From Akkermansiaceae bacterium UBA5688 (lineage in GTDB: Bacteria > Verrucomicrobiota > Verrucomicrobiia > Verrucomicrobiales > Akkermansiaceae), in the NCBI GenBank assembly GCA_002420315.1, contig DIHU01000172.1, positions 802 to 32,383 of the forward strand: 31,582 nt of DNA, given 5' to 3'. The notes beneath the pieces were generated by a model. The model searched no databases, was not told the origin of the DNA, and saw only the letters and a program-made list of their open reading frames with translations. Numbering within the stretch: the first letter of the stretch is position 1; every line of letters starts with the position of its first letter. A program made the position numbers and the translations under genes. Positions 1-7,336 of this stretch are shown here, piece after piece.

Positions 1-36
1 AGGTTGTCGCGGGTTCGAGTCCCGTCGGTCGCCCCA
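1..36 (+). tRNA. tRNA-His, 3' part only (cut by the window edge)
   Basis: The visible part is variable loop, T-arm (stem 9-13 with 21-25, loop TTCGAGT at 14-20), the 3' acceptor strand (26-32), discriminator C at 33 and an encoded CCA at 34-36. A C discriminator followed by CCA is the hallmark of tRNA-His, and the TTGTC variable loop plus T-arm closely resembles E. coli tRNA-His from memory. The anticodon lies outside the window, so the identity is an inference from the discriminator and similarity. Confidence 0.8.
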
Positions 37-45
37 TTTTTTCCC

Positions 46-95
46 AATGCCGCTTTCCCAGTAAGATCTGGTTGAGCGGCATTTGTTTTTGTTTT
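46..95 (+). terminator. Intrinsic terminator after the tRNA gene
   Basis: AATGCCGCT (46-54) pairs perfectly with AGCGGCATT (75-83). An inner CCAG (58-61)/CTGG (68-71) helix extends the hairpin. It is followed directly by a T-rich run (TGTTTTTGTTTT). It lies 9 bases after the tRNA 3' end and before tyrS, so it should end the tRNA transcript. Confidence 0.85.
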
Positions 96-143
96 CGAGC
101 ACGCTTGAATTTACGGCTTGATCCCGCTTGACTCGGCGCTGAC

Positions 144-1325
144 ATGAGCGAAGCAGTAGATCCGGCCCTGTCCCAAATCGTGGGTGGCACTTCCAAGGTG
201 ATTTCTGAGAAGGAACTCGAGAGGAAGCTCGAAGAGGGACGTCCTTTGAGGATCAAGTTTGGGGTTGATCCCACCGCGCCGGATATTCACTTGGGTCATA
301 CCGTGCCACTTGAAAAGCTCCGCCAGTTTCAAGAAATGGGCCATCAGGCTATTCTTTTGATTGGTGATTTCACTGCGACAGTTGGCGACCCCACCGGGCG
401 AAGCACGGCGCGTCCGCCGCTTTCGCGCGAAGAGGTTCTAGCCAATGCTGAAACGTACACCGATCAGGCGTTTAAGGTTCTTGATCGGAAAAAAACGGAA
501 ATTATTTTCAATGGGGAATGGTTTCGCAAAATGAGTTACGAGGGCGTCCTTAAGTTAAATGCTCGGGTTACCCTTCAGCAAATGCTCCAGCGCGAAGATT
601 TTAAGGAACGGGTTTCGAAAGGAACCGAGGTAAGACTACACGAGCTTCAATACCCCATCATGCAGGGATGGGATTCTGTCGAATTAAAAGCTGATGTTGA
701 GATTGGTGGAACAGATCAGCTTTTTAACATGCTCGTTGGGCGTGATCTTCAAAAAGAAGAGGGGCAGCCCCAACAATCTGTAATCTGTATGCCGCTTCTT
801 GAAGGTCTCGATGGAATTAAAAAAATGTCCAAAAGCGCTCACAATTATGTGGGGGTTAGTGAGCCTCCGCACGAGATGTTTGGAAAATTGATGAGTATCA
901 GCGACGATTTGATGGATCGTTACTACCTCTTACTTCTGGGAGACGCTCGCGATGGGAATCTTCATCCCATGGAAGCCAAGAAGGAGTTGGCTTGCCGTAT
1001 CGTGGCCCGCTATCACAGTGGGGGAGAAGCTAAACTAGCTCGTGAGGATTGGGAAACTCGCTTCTCAAAGCGTGATCTTAATGCTGCAGATCTTCCTGAA
1101 ATGGCTGCGGCTGACCTAAATGGCAACTTGCTTCAAGTTGTTGGGCTGGTTTTCAAAGATGCTTTTGGTTTAGAGAAATCAAATGGTGAGCTACGCAAGC
1201 AATTTATCACCACAGGCGCAGTTCAGCTCGATGGAGAGAAATTAATTGATCCTATGGCTGATTTTCGTGCCGAGGCGGGACAGGTTCTGCGGCTCAGTAA
1301 AAAACAGAGTATTCGTTTAGTTTAA
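144..1325 (+). CDS. tyrS: Tyrosyl-tRNA synthetase
   Basis: This cytoplasmic class I aminoacyl-tRNA synthetase charges tRNA-Tyr with tyrosine using ATP. The protein is 393 residues. The HIGH-type signature is HLGH at residues 49-52 and the KMSKS loop is exact at 227-231. The Rossmann core also shows GDFTATVGDPTGRS near 74-87 and EIGGTDQLFN near 186-195. The C-terminal ~60 residues (ITTGAVQLDGEKLIDP...) look like an S4 RNA-binding domain. Length and motif spacing fit the TyrZ-like bacterial type rather than the longer E. coli TyrS. The ATG at 144 has no clear Shine-Dalgarno. The gene follows the tRNA-His terminator, so it needs its own promoter, which I could not define. Identification is secure. 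Confidence 0.96.
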   Translation: MSEAVDPALSQIVGGTSKVISEKELERKLEEGRPLRIKFGVDPTAPDIHLGHTVPLEKLRQFQEMGHQAILLIGDFTATVGDPTGRSTARPPLSREEVLANAETYTDQAFKVLDRKKTEIIFNGEWFRKMSYEGVLKLNARVTLQQMLQREDFKERVSKGTEVRLHELQYPIMQGWDSVELKADVEIGGTDQLFNMLVGRDLQKEEGQPQQSVICMPLLEGLDGIKKMSKSAHNYVGVSEPPHEMFGKLMSISDDLMDRYYLLLLGDARDGNLHPMEAKKELACRIVARYHSGGEAKLAREDWETRFSKRDLNAADLPEMAAADLNGNLLQVVGLVFKDAFGLEKSNGELRKQFITTGAVQLDGEKLIDPMADFRAEAGQVLRLSKKQSIRLV

Positions 1326-1415
1326 ACTAAATCCCCATCTTGTGGCGGTTCCTTATTCAAGAAATGCCACTGGCCCTTAACCGTAGTGTGGGCTAGTTTC
1401 ACGCACCGAAATTCT

Positions 1416-2819
1416 ATGACTGATTTTTTATACGGACTTTTACTGGTGATTATTGTGATCGGGTTGTTTAACATCATGATTTTTGTCCATGAGCTGGGCC
1501 ATTTTCTGGCTGCACGATGGCGGGGTTTGCAAGTGGATCGGTTTCAAATCTGGTTCGGTAAACCCATTTGGAAAAAGACAATCAATGGGGTTCAGTATGG
1601 CCTTGGTTGGATTCCAGCGGGCGGGTTTGTTGCTCTCCCTCAAATGGCCGCAATGGAATCAATCGAAGGAGAAAACTTGGACAAGGAATCGCTTCCTCCA
1701 GTTTCTCCGTTAGACAAAATTATAGTGGCTTTCGCTGGGCCACTTTTCAGTTTGATGTTAGCTATAGTTGCGGGGTTTTTGGTTTGGGGAATGGGTAAGC
1801 CGCAGGACTCAATTAAGTCAAATGTAGTGGGTGGCGTCATTCACGAGAGTCCTGCTGAGGGGATCCTAGTTCCGGGAGATAAAATTCTAAAGGTCGATGG
1901 AGATCCTGTAGACTGGTATGTTGGGAAGGTTTTTGACGACATTCGAACTCGGATTATGTTGACCAAAGGAGATACCATCGAATTTGAAATCGAGAGAGAT
2001 GGAAAGGTCATGGTAGTAAATACCGAGTTTGACATCCGCGAGACTGGACTTTTTCAAAGAAGAGCTCTCCCTGATCCTGGAATTACTGCTCCTGGACCTG
2101 CAGTTATCGGCAGTTTGGCTGGAGGGGAAGGAGAAAGTCCGGCTAAGAAGGCCAAATTAGAGGCGGGCGATCAAGTCTTGAAGGTGGATGGGAAAGAAGT
2201 TTTTGGAACCTATCACGTCAGCCAACTGATTAGGGAAAACCAATACAAAACTTCGACTTTTACTTTGAAACGGGGAGATAAGGTGATGGATATTGAGGTG
2301 ACTCCGGTCAAGCCGAAGGGGGATGCTTATAAGGACCCAATGGTGGGAATAGCTTGGGATCGCAGAGCTGGTGTCGTCACCGAGATCACTTATCCTAATC
2401 CATGGATGCAGGTTCGTGATAGTCTCCGAACAATGTGGATGACCATTAAGGTGATCTCCTCCCCTGATTCGAATATTGGACCGGACCAGCTTGCAGGACC
2501 GGTCGGTATTGCCCGGACCAAGTTTTTACTTTTGCAGGAGGAACACGGGTGGTTACGGGTGCTGGCTTTCTTCGTATTGTTCAACGTAAACCTTGCGGTG
2601 CTCAATATGCTTCCGCTTCCGGTTTTGGATGGCGGTCATATTGTGATGGCAGTCCTCGAGTCGGTGCGAGGAAAGCCTCTGCCAGGGCGTTTCTTAGAAA
2701 TGATACAGGGAGGCTTCGCCCTTCTTCTGATGGGTTTCATGCTCTATATTACGACAAAGGATTTGGGAGATATCTTTAGCGGGGGAGCAGATGCTCCGAA
2801 GCTCGAGTGGCCCGAATGA
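1416..2819 (+). CDS. rseP: RIP metalloprotease RseP (site-2 protease)
   Basis: This is an inner-membrane intramembrane zinc protease that cleaves transmembrane segments, classically anti-sigma factors, after a first periplasmic cut. With the ATG at 1416 it is 467 residues. The zinc motif HELGH is at residues 25-29 inside the first membrane segment, and the second conserved motif LDGGH is at about 404-408 in a C-terminal segment. Two PDZ-like domains lie between them (about 135-205 and 225-300), each with an AxGLxxGD-like turn (LVPGDKILKVDG and LEAGDQVLKVDG). An in-frame GTG at 1386 would add ten residues of no obvious value, so I prefer the ATG, which opens directly into the hydrophobic segment. 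No sigma or anti-sigma gene adjoins it. In many bacteria rseP sits next to dxr and bamA, but not here. Confidence 0.94.
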   Translation: MTDFLYGLLLVIIVIGLFNIMIFVHELGHFLAARWRGLQVDRFQIWFGKPIWKKTINGVQYGLGWIPAGGFVALPQMAAMESIEGENLDKESLPPVSPLDKIIVAFAGPLFSLMLAIVAGFLVWGMGKPQDSIKSNVVGGVIHESPAEGILVPGDKILKVDGDPVDWYVGKVFDDIRTRIMLTKGDTIEFEIERDGKVMVVNTEFDIRETGLFQRRALPDPGITAPGPAVIGSLAGGEGESPAKKAKLEAGDQVLKVDGKEVFGTYHVSQLIRENQYKTSTFTLKRGDKVMDIEVTPVKPKGDAYKDPMVGIAWDRRAGVVTEITYPNPWMQVRDSLRTMWMTIKVISSPDSNIGPDQLAGPVGIARTKFLLLQEEHGWLRVLAFFVLFNVNLAVLNMLPLPVLDGGHIVMAVLESVRGKPLPGRFLEMIQGGFALLLMGFMLYITTKDLGDIFSGGADAPKLEWPE

Positions 2820-2841
2820 GGGTTAGCTATTTAGAATTTCT

Positions 2842-3897
2842 ATGACGCCTTCAAAACCATCGGTGACCGTTGCTCGGGTGATTTACGTCATCCTCTGCCT
2901 GCTGGCTGGTTTCGCAGTCGTTCTCGGTGCACCAGAAGTTCCGCTTTGGGTGGGGCTTTTTGGGGGGCTTATGGTAGCAATCAGTTTTATTTTTATTGAG
3001 AGCTCAATGAGAAGCTTCACCTTGCGTGGGTTTTCGACCGCTACTTTCGGGATTGGTGTTGGACTCTTTTGTGCCTTCCTTCTAAATCGGGCTCAGATCC
3101 CGCAATTGATAGAGATCGCGGCATCAGGGATAGGGATAGAAGGGGTGGCAGAGGCTTTGGCTCTCGCTTTCAATGTCGCTTCATATGCAAGTTTTGCTTT
3201 TCTGGGAGCAGTTTTGGCTCTGCGAAGCGATCAGGAGGAGTTTTCCTTTATCATCCCCTACGTACGTTTTCGTCAAGATGCGGCTTCCGGCCAATTACTT
3301 ATTCTTGATGCTGAAGTGATTATGGATGGGCGGCTCCCATCATTGATGGCGGCTGGTTTCCTCACTGGTCGGGTTTTAGTCCCTCAATTCGTTCTTGATG
3401 AATTACAGGTTATGGCTAATTCGCCAGCTGCGGCAAAACGGCAACGTGGTCAGCGTGGACTTGAGATCCTCAGTGAGCTTCAAAAGAATCCGGCCGTTCC
3501 AATTTCGATTCAAGATTCGCGTGGCATGGCGGAGGATGAATCCTTTCAGGGCAGGCTTGTCCAGACCGCGAAGTTGCTTTCTGCTCGACTTATCACTACT
3601 GATGAGAACCTAACTAAGGTAGCTCACCTTCAGGGGGCTGATATTATTAATCTTAACGATTTATCTGATGCTTTGAAACCATCGATTGTAGTTGGCGAAT
3701 CAGTTCGTCTTGCTTTGGTGCGTGCTGGAAAAGACGAGCATCAGGCGTTAGGCTATATGCCAGATGGAACAATGATTGTCGTAAATCATGCCATTAATAA
3801 GATTGGCACCTCGCAAGATGTCACGGTCATCAGCACTCTTCAAACAAGTGCTGGGCAAATGGTTTTCGCTGAATTGAACAATAAAGATCATTCCTAA
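2842..3897 (+). CDS. Membrane-anchored PIN/TRAM domain protein (YacL-like)
   Basis: Four hydrophobic segments (about residues 9-30, 36-52, 62-82 and 100-125) precede a PIN-type nuclease fold (about 150-270) and a C-terminal TRAM RNA-binding domain (about 280-345). This matches the Bacillus YacL architecture in order and length (351 aa). PIN acidic residues are visible in LILDAEVIMDG, VLDELQV and ITTDENL. The third acidic position, usually aspartate in RGLDIL, reads RGLEIL here. Established: PIN domains are Mg2+-dependent RNases. The substrate of YacL-type proteins is not well known. The stop codon is one base before xseA, so the two are probably co-transcribed. Confidence 0.85.
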   Translation: MTPSKPSVTVARVIYVILCLLAGFAVVLGAPEVPLWVGLFGGLMVAISFIFIESSMRSFTLRGFSTATFGIGVGLFCAFLLNRAQIPQLIEIAASGIGIEGVAEALALAFNVASYASFAFLGAVLALRSDQEEFSFIIPYVRFRQDAASGQLLILDAEVIMDGRLPSLMAAGFLTGRVLVPQFVLDELQVMANSPAAAKRQRGQRGLEILSELQKNPAVPISIQDSRGMAEDESFQGRLVQTAKLLSARLITTDENLTKVAHLQGADIINLNDLSDALKPSIVVGESVRLALVRAGKDEHQALGYMPDGTMIVVNHAINKIGTSQDVTVISTLQTSAGQMVFAELNNKDHS

Positions 3898-3898
3898 A

Positions 3899-5239
3899 AT
3901 GGCGGAGATTAAGGCGATCTCGGTTACACAGTTGGCTCGGCGAATTCGAAATCTCCTCGAGATTCAAATTGGAGATATGTGGGTCGAAGGCGAAATCAGT
4001 AACCTTCGAAAGCAAGGAAGCGGCCACTGGTATTTTTCGCTGAAGGATGAATCATCACAGATTTCCTGCGCGATGTTTGGTGCACGTCGACGTGCGGGTA
4101 ACGAAGTTATTGAGGACGGTGCTAAGGTTCAAATTTTTGGCGAAGCCAGCTTTTACGAGGTTCGAGGAAGCACCCAGTTGATTGTTAAAAAGGCACAAGC
4201 AGTAGGAGTGGGCGATCTGCAAGCTCGGTTCGAGGCTTTGAAGAAGAAGCTGGATCGGGAGGGATTATTTTCGCAGGAACGAAAGCGTGCGCTGCCTAGT
4301 TTTCCAAAGGTCGTTGGAATCATCACCTCAGCGACCGGAGCAGCGTTGCAGGATATGAAGAATGTGCTCTCCCGCCGTGCTCCTTGGCTAACGATCGTCC
4401 TTTTCCCAACTGCCGTTCAAGGGAGAGGAGCAGAAAGGGGGATAGCGCGTGCGGTTCAGTATGCAGGACAAGTCGGAGATAACAGTATTCCACAGCCCGA
4501 GGTCTTGATTGTAGGCCGAGGTGGCGGTTCACTTGAAGACCTCTGGAATTTTAATGAGGAGGTAGTTGCCCGGGCAATCGCGGACTGTCCGATCCCAGTG
4601 ATTAGTGCGGTTGGTCACGAAATCGATTTTACCATTTCTGACTTTGTTGCCGATTTACGGGCCCCGACTCCAAGTGCCGCAGCGGAATTGGTGGTTCCTG
4701 ATCAATCTGAGCTCCGTGAACGTCTTATGAGTTTGGATTCTCGTTTGAGGAGGGTTGTTGAGGGACGCCTTGATCGACTTGCGGACCAACTCGACTACTG
4801 CGAGCGAAGCATCTTTAGTCAATCATCAGAACGAAAGCTACAATATCAACTCTTTCATTTTGAGGGGCTAAGGCGGGAGTTTAGTCGCGCGGTTGAAAAT
4901 TCGTTAAAGGATCGGGAGCTTCTAATTAGTAATTATCACAAGAACTGGGATCGCTATCACCCTCGTGAAATTTTGCGGAGGCGTGATGAAAGGATTGAAC
5001 AGATTCAGAGTGGATTCCTTCTTGCTTGCACACATGCGCTGCAATTTCAGGAAAGTCGGCTCGAGAATCTGTCCTCGCTTCTTCAAGTCCTTGGGCCAGG
5101 CAGTATTCTCAAAAGAGGATTTTCGGTCACTTACGGAGCAGATGGAAAGATTGTAAAATCGGTAGGAGAAGTCTCATCGGGTGATGAGTTGAGAACTCAG
5201 GTTGGTGACGGCACGATTGAAAGCCTTGTTTCGGGTTGA
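3899..5239 (+). CDS. xseA: Exodeoxyribonuclease VII large subunit
   Basis: XseA is the catalytic large subunit of ExoVII, which degrades single-stranded DNA from both ends into oligonucleotides. The N-terminal ~100 residues form the OB-fold (VTQLARRIRNLLE... GHWYFSLKDESSQISC). The catalytic region has GIITSATGAALQDM, the glycine-rich VGRGGGSLEDLWNFNEE and SAVGHEIDFTISDFVADLRAPTPSAAAE, all diagnostic. A coiled-coil-rich region follows, then the C-terminal RGFSV segment. Length (446 aa) is normal. No xseB-sized small-subunit gene is visible next to it, so the partner must be elsewhere. It ends 3 bases from the stop of the convergent DUF3127 gene. Confidence 0.95.
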   Translation: MAEIKAISVTQLARRIRNLLEIQIGDMWVEGEISNLRKQGSGHWYFSLKDESSQISCAMFGARRRAGNEVIEDGAKVQIFGEASFYEVRGSTQLIVKKAQAVGVGDLQARFEALKKKLDREGLFSQERKRALPSFPKVVGIITSATGAALQDMKNVLSRRAPWLTIVLFPTAVQGRGAERGIARAVQYAGQVGDNSIPQPEVLIVGRGGGSLEDLWNFNEEVVARAIADCPIPVISAVGHEIDFTISDFVADLRAPTPSAAAELVVPDQSELRERLMSLDSRLRRVVEGRLDRLADQLDYCERSIFSQSSERKLQYQLFHFEGLRREFSRAVENSLKDRELLISNYHKNWDRYHPREILRRRDERIEQIQSGFLLACTHALQFQESRLENLSSLLQVLGPGSILKRGFSVTYGADGKIVKSVGEVSSGDELRTQVGDGTIESLVSG

Positions 5240-5242
5240 TTC

Positions 5243-5611
5243 CTAAAATGGGATGTCATCGTCGCTTGGATCAGGTTCACTGTCAAAGCTGCTGTCAAAC
5301 GAGCTTGGCTGAGGGTCCTCCGCGCTCCCCTGGTTGCTATGACTCCCTTCAATCTTCCAGGCATTCAGATTCACGTAGTATCGACCCTTGTACTCGTTAC
5401 CACGTATGTCGAAAGTGACCTTTAATTCATCTCCGATACTCATGCTGTTAAGGAGATCGATCTTGTCGCGAACAGTTTCAAACTTAACCATTTGAGGATA
5501 TTTTCCATCAGGAACTTCAATGACGAATTCGCGTTTTGAGAAGCCACTAGCAAATGTTTGAGTTTCTTCGAGGACTTTAAGAATGCCGGAGAGTTCGAAT
5601 GAGTTAGCCAT
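5243..5611 (-). CDS. DUF3127 OB-fold-like protein with SSB-like acidic C-terminus
   Basis: The protein is 122 residues. An N-terminal ~90-residue domain resembles DUF3127 proteins: SGILKVLEETQTF...REFVIEVPDGKYPQMVKFE... YVNLNAWKIEG. That family is common in Bacteroidota and is thought to have an OB-like fold. After residue 90 comes a low-complexity, acidic, Ser/Asp/Pro-rich tail ending DDDIPF. The end closely resembles the DDDIPF/DDDLPF tip with which single-stranded-DNA-binding protein recruits repair enzymes. It is the last gene of the dapB-to-folA run, 22 bases after folA, and converges on xseA with only 3 bases between stops. A nucleic-acid-binding role is an inference; no function is established for the family to my knowledge. 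Confidence 0.8.
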   Translation of the reverse strand: MANSFELSGILKVLEETQTFASGFSKREFVIEVPDGKYPQMVKFETVRDKIDLLNSMSIGDELKVTFDIRGNEYKGRYYVNLNAWKIEGSHSNQGSAEDPQPSSFDSSFDSEPDPSDDDIPF

Positions 5612-5633
5612 GTCGTTATTGATGTTTGGATGG

Positions 5634-6095
5634 TTATTTAAAGTGTCGTTTGATCAGGAATTCATCGTGCTCTAAAATTAATTCAGAGTTGGGGAACAGG
5701 TGTGAGTATTCAGGAAAGTAAGTATCACCCTCGTAGTGGTCGGCAACGTGAGTGATGATAATTTCGTCGAGAAACGGCAGAAAAAAACGATAAATTTGCT
5801 CTCCTCCAATTACAAAAACTCGTGGGTCGATGAGTTGAAAATTACCCAGATCCTCGGGGTCCTGAATCATTTCGACGCCAATGTGACTCCATTCGGGATC
5901 GCGGGTAAGGACGATATTTTGTCGTTTTGGAAGCGGTCGGCCAATTGAGTCGAATGTCTTCCGCCCCATCACGATAGGATGACCAGAGGTGTGTTCCTTG
6001 AAGAATTTCAAATCATCTGGGAGATTCCATGGCAGATCGCCCCCTTTCCCGATGATGTGTTCAGGGGTCATGGCAACAATGGCTGTTAAGATCAT
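5634..6095 (-). CDS. folA: Dihydrofolate reductase
   Basis: FolA reduces dihydrofolate to tetrahydrofolate with NADPH, regenerating the cofactor that thymidylate synthase oxidises. The protein is 153 residues, a normal length. The Met20-loop region IIGKGGDLPW (14-23), the substrate-binding acid in NLPDDLKFF (D28), the cofactor motif GRKTFDSIGRPLP (44-56) and the late VFVIGGEQIY signature are all present. Its ATG overlaps the thyA stop in an ATGA arrangement, so translation is probably coupled to thyA. The thyA-folA pairing is a common functional operon in bacteria. Confidence 0.96.
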   Translation of the reverse strand: MILTAIVAMTPEHIIGKGGDLPWNLPDDLKFFKEHTSGHPIVMGRKTFDSIGRPLPKRQNIVLTRDPEWSHIGVEMIQDPEDLGNFQLIDPRVFVIGGEQIYRFFLPFLDEIIITHVADHYEGDTYFPEYSHLFPNSELILEHDEFLIKRHFK

Positions 6096-6901
6096 ATGGC
6101 GACAGGTGCTTTGATGTGCGGATGGGCCTTGTAGTTAATCAATTCAAAGTCATCGAATTTGAACTGATCGATTTCGCTCACGTCAGGATTAATTTGCATC
6201 TTGGGAAGCGGCATTGGATCTCTACTAAGCTGGAGCTTGGCTTGGTTAAGATGGTTTGAGTAAAGGTGAAGATCCCCAAAAGTATGTACAAATTCTCTTG
6301 GTTCGTAGCCACAAACCTGGGCTACCATCATAGTGAGAAGAGCATAAGAGGCGATATTGAAAGGGACTCCCAGGAAAAGATCTGCGCTACGTTGATAGAG
6401 TTGGCAGCTCAGACCAGGTTGCTCTGAGTCTGGGTTATGAACATAAAACTGAAAGAGAAGATGGCATGGTGGTAGGGCCATCTCTTCAACTTTGCCGACA
6501 TTCCACGCTGAAACTAGGTGTCGTCGTGAGGTTGGATTATTTTTTAATCCGCTTATCAGATTACTAATCTGATCGATGGTGGAGCCGTCTTCCTTTGGCC
6601 ATGACCTCCATTGCTGTCCGTAAACTGGACCTAGGTCACCTTTTTCGTCTGCCCATTCATCCCAAATTGTCACTTTGTTTTCTTTGAGGTAAGAAATGTT
6701 GGTGTCGCCCTTAAGGAACCAGAGCAGCTCGTGGATGATTGAGCGAAGGTGGAGTTTTTTAGTGGTGAGGCATGGAAAACCTTCGCGAAGGTCATAGCGC
6801 ACCTGACGACCAAAGACGCTTAAGGTTCCCGTTCCAGTCCTATCGCCCCGTTCCTCGCCGGTTTCTAAAACGTCGGTAAGAAGGTCGAGGTAAGTCTGCA
6901 T
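6092..6901 (-). CDS. thyA: Thymidylate synthase
   Basis: ThyA methylates dUMP to dTMP using 5,10-methylenetetrahydrofolate and releases dihydrofolate. With the ATG at 6901 the protein is 269 residues and its numbering falls into register with E. coli ThyA: the phosphate-binding arginine is R21 in RTGTGT, and the catalytic cysteine is C146 in LPPCHLLFQF. The dUMP-binding stretch CQLYQRSADLFLGVPFN is intact. A TTG at 6931 could add ten residues, but the ATG matches the family start (MQTYLDLL). There is no Shine-Dalgarno. Instead a 9-bp perfect inverted repeat (6917-6940) lies 15 bases upstream of the ATG. It overlaps folA by 4 bases. Confidence 0.96.
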   Translation of the reverse strand: MQTYLDLLTDVLETGEERGDRTGTGTLSVFGRQVRYDLREGFPCLTTKKLHLRSIIHELLWFLKGDTNISYLKENKVTIWDEWADEKGDLGPVYGQQWRSWPKEDGSTIDQISNLISGLKNNPTSRRHLVSAWNVGKVEEMALPPCHLLFQFYVHNPDSEQPGLSCQLYQRSADLFLGVPFNIASYALLTMMVAQVCGYEPREFVHTFGDLHLYSNHLNQAKLQLSRDPMPLPKMQINPDVSEIDQFKFDDFELINYKAHPHIKAPVAI

Positions 6902-6916
6902 AGCGAAATCTTGAAG

Positions 6917-6940
6917 CAGGATTGAAGACAATCAATCCTG
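6917..6940 (-). promoter_or_regulatory. Perfect hairpin spanning the stop of the RF-like gene and the thyA leader
   Basis: CAGGATTGA (6917-6925) is the exact inverted complement of TCAATCCTG (6932-6940), with a 6-base loop. On the transcribed (minus) strand it includes the Gln-Asp-stop end of the release-factor-like gene and ends 15 bases before the thyA ATG. No T-run follows, so it is not a standard terminator. It could control thyA translation, RNA processing or partial termination inside the operon. The structure is seen directly; the role is inference. Confidence 0.55.
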
Positions 6941-7336
6941 AAACCCCGGAGGGCGTCGCTTTTGTTTCTTTTGTCCATGCTGGCGCTTCTTTTCGACATT
7001 TCGTGCTCGAGCCCGCCTCCCTTGGCGGCGGTTTCGACGACGCGTTTTCTCACTAGCTTGTTTTTTGGCCTGTCGTTTCAGTGTTTGTTGCTTTTCGAGG
7101 CGATCGCAAAGTTCTTCTCGAGCTAGAAAGCGATTTAGTTCTCGGGATCGCTCACGTTGGACTTTCACTTCAGTGCTGGAAGGGGGATGTTGGAGAAAGA
7201 CGCAGGAAGAAGTTTTATTAATTTTTTGGCCTCCACTGCCAGTGCCACGGATAAATTTTTCAATGAGGTCATCTTCGAAAACTCCGAGTGAAGCCAGTCG
7301 GCGCTCGAGAGCTTTTTTTTTATCGACGGAGATCAT
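6932..7336 (-). CDS. Small peptide-chain release-factor-like protein (C12orf65/ArfB type)
   Basis: With the ATG at 7336 the protein is 134 residues. It has the release-factor catalytic domain with GTGSGGQKINKTSS, GGQ at residues 35-37. The family GGQ loop triggers hydrolysis of peptidyl-tRNA. It lacks the codon-recognition domain of RF1/RF2. A very basic, Lys/Arg-rich C-terminal tail (about 85-130) follows, like the tails that let ArfB or mitochondrial C12orf65 enter stalled ribosomes. The sequence around the GGQ and the VKVQRERSRELNR segment recall C12orf65 more than YaeJ. The start overlaps the end of panB by 17 bases. An in-frame upstream extension to 7432 lies wholly within panB and is unlikely. 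A run of nine A occurs at codons 5-8. The role in ribosome rescue is inferred from family. Confidence 0.8.
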   Translation of the reverse strand: MISVDKKKALERRLASLGVFEDDLIEKFIRGTGSGGQKINKTSSCVFLQHPPSSTEVKVQRERSRELNRFLAREELCDRLEKQQTLKRQAKKQASEKTRRRNRRQGRRARARNVEKKRQHGQKKQKRRPPGFQD

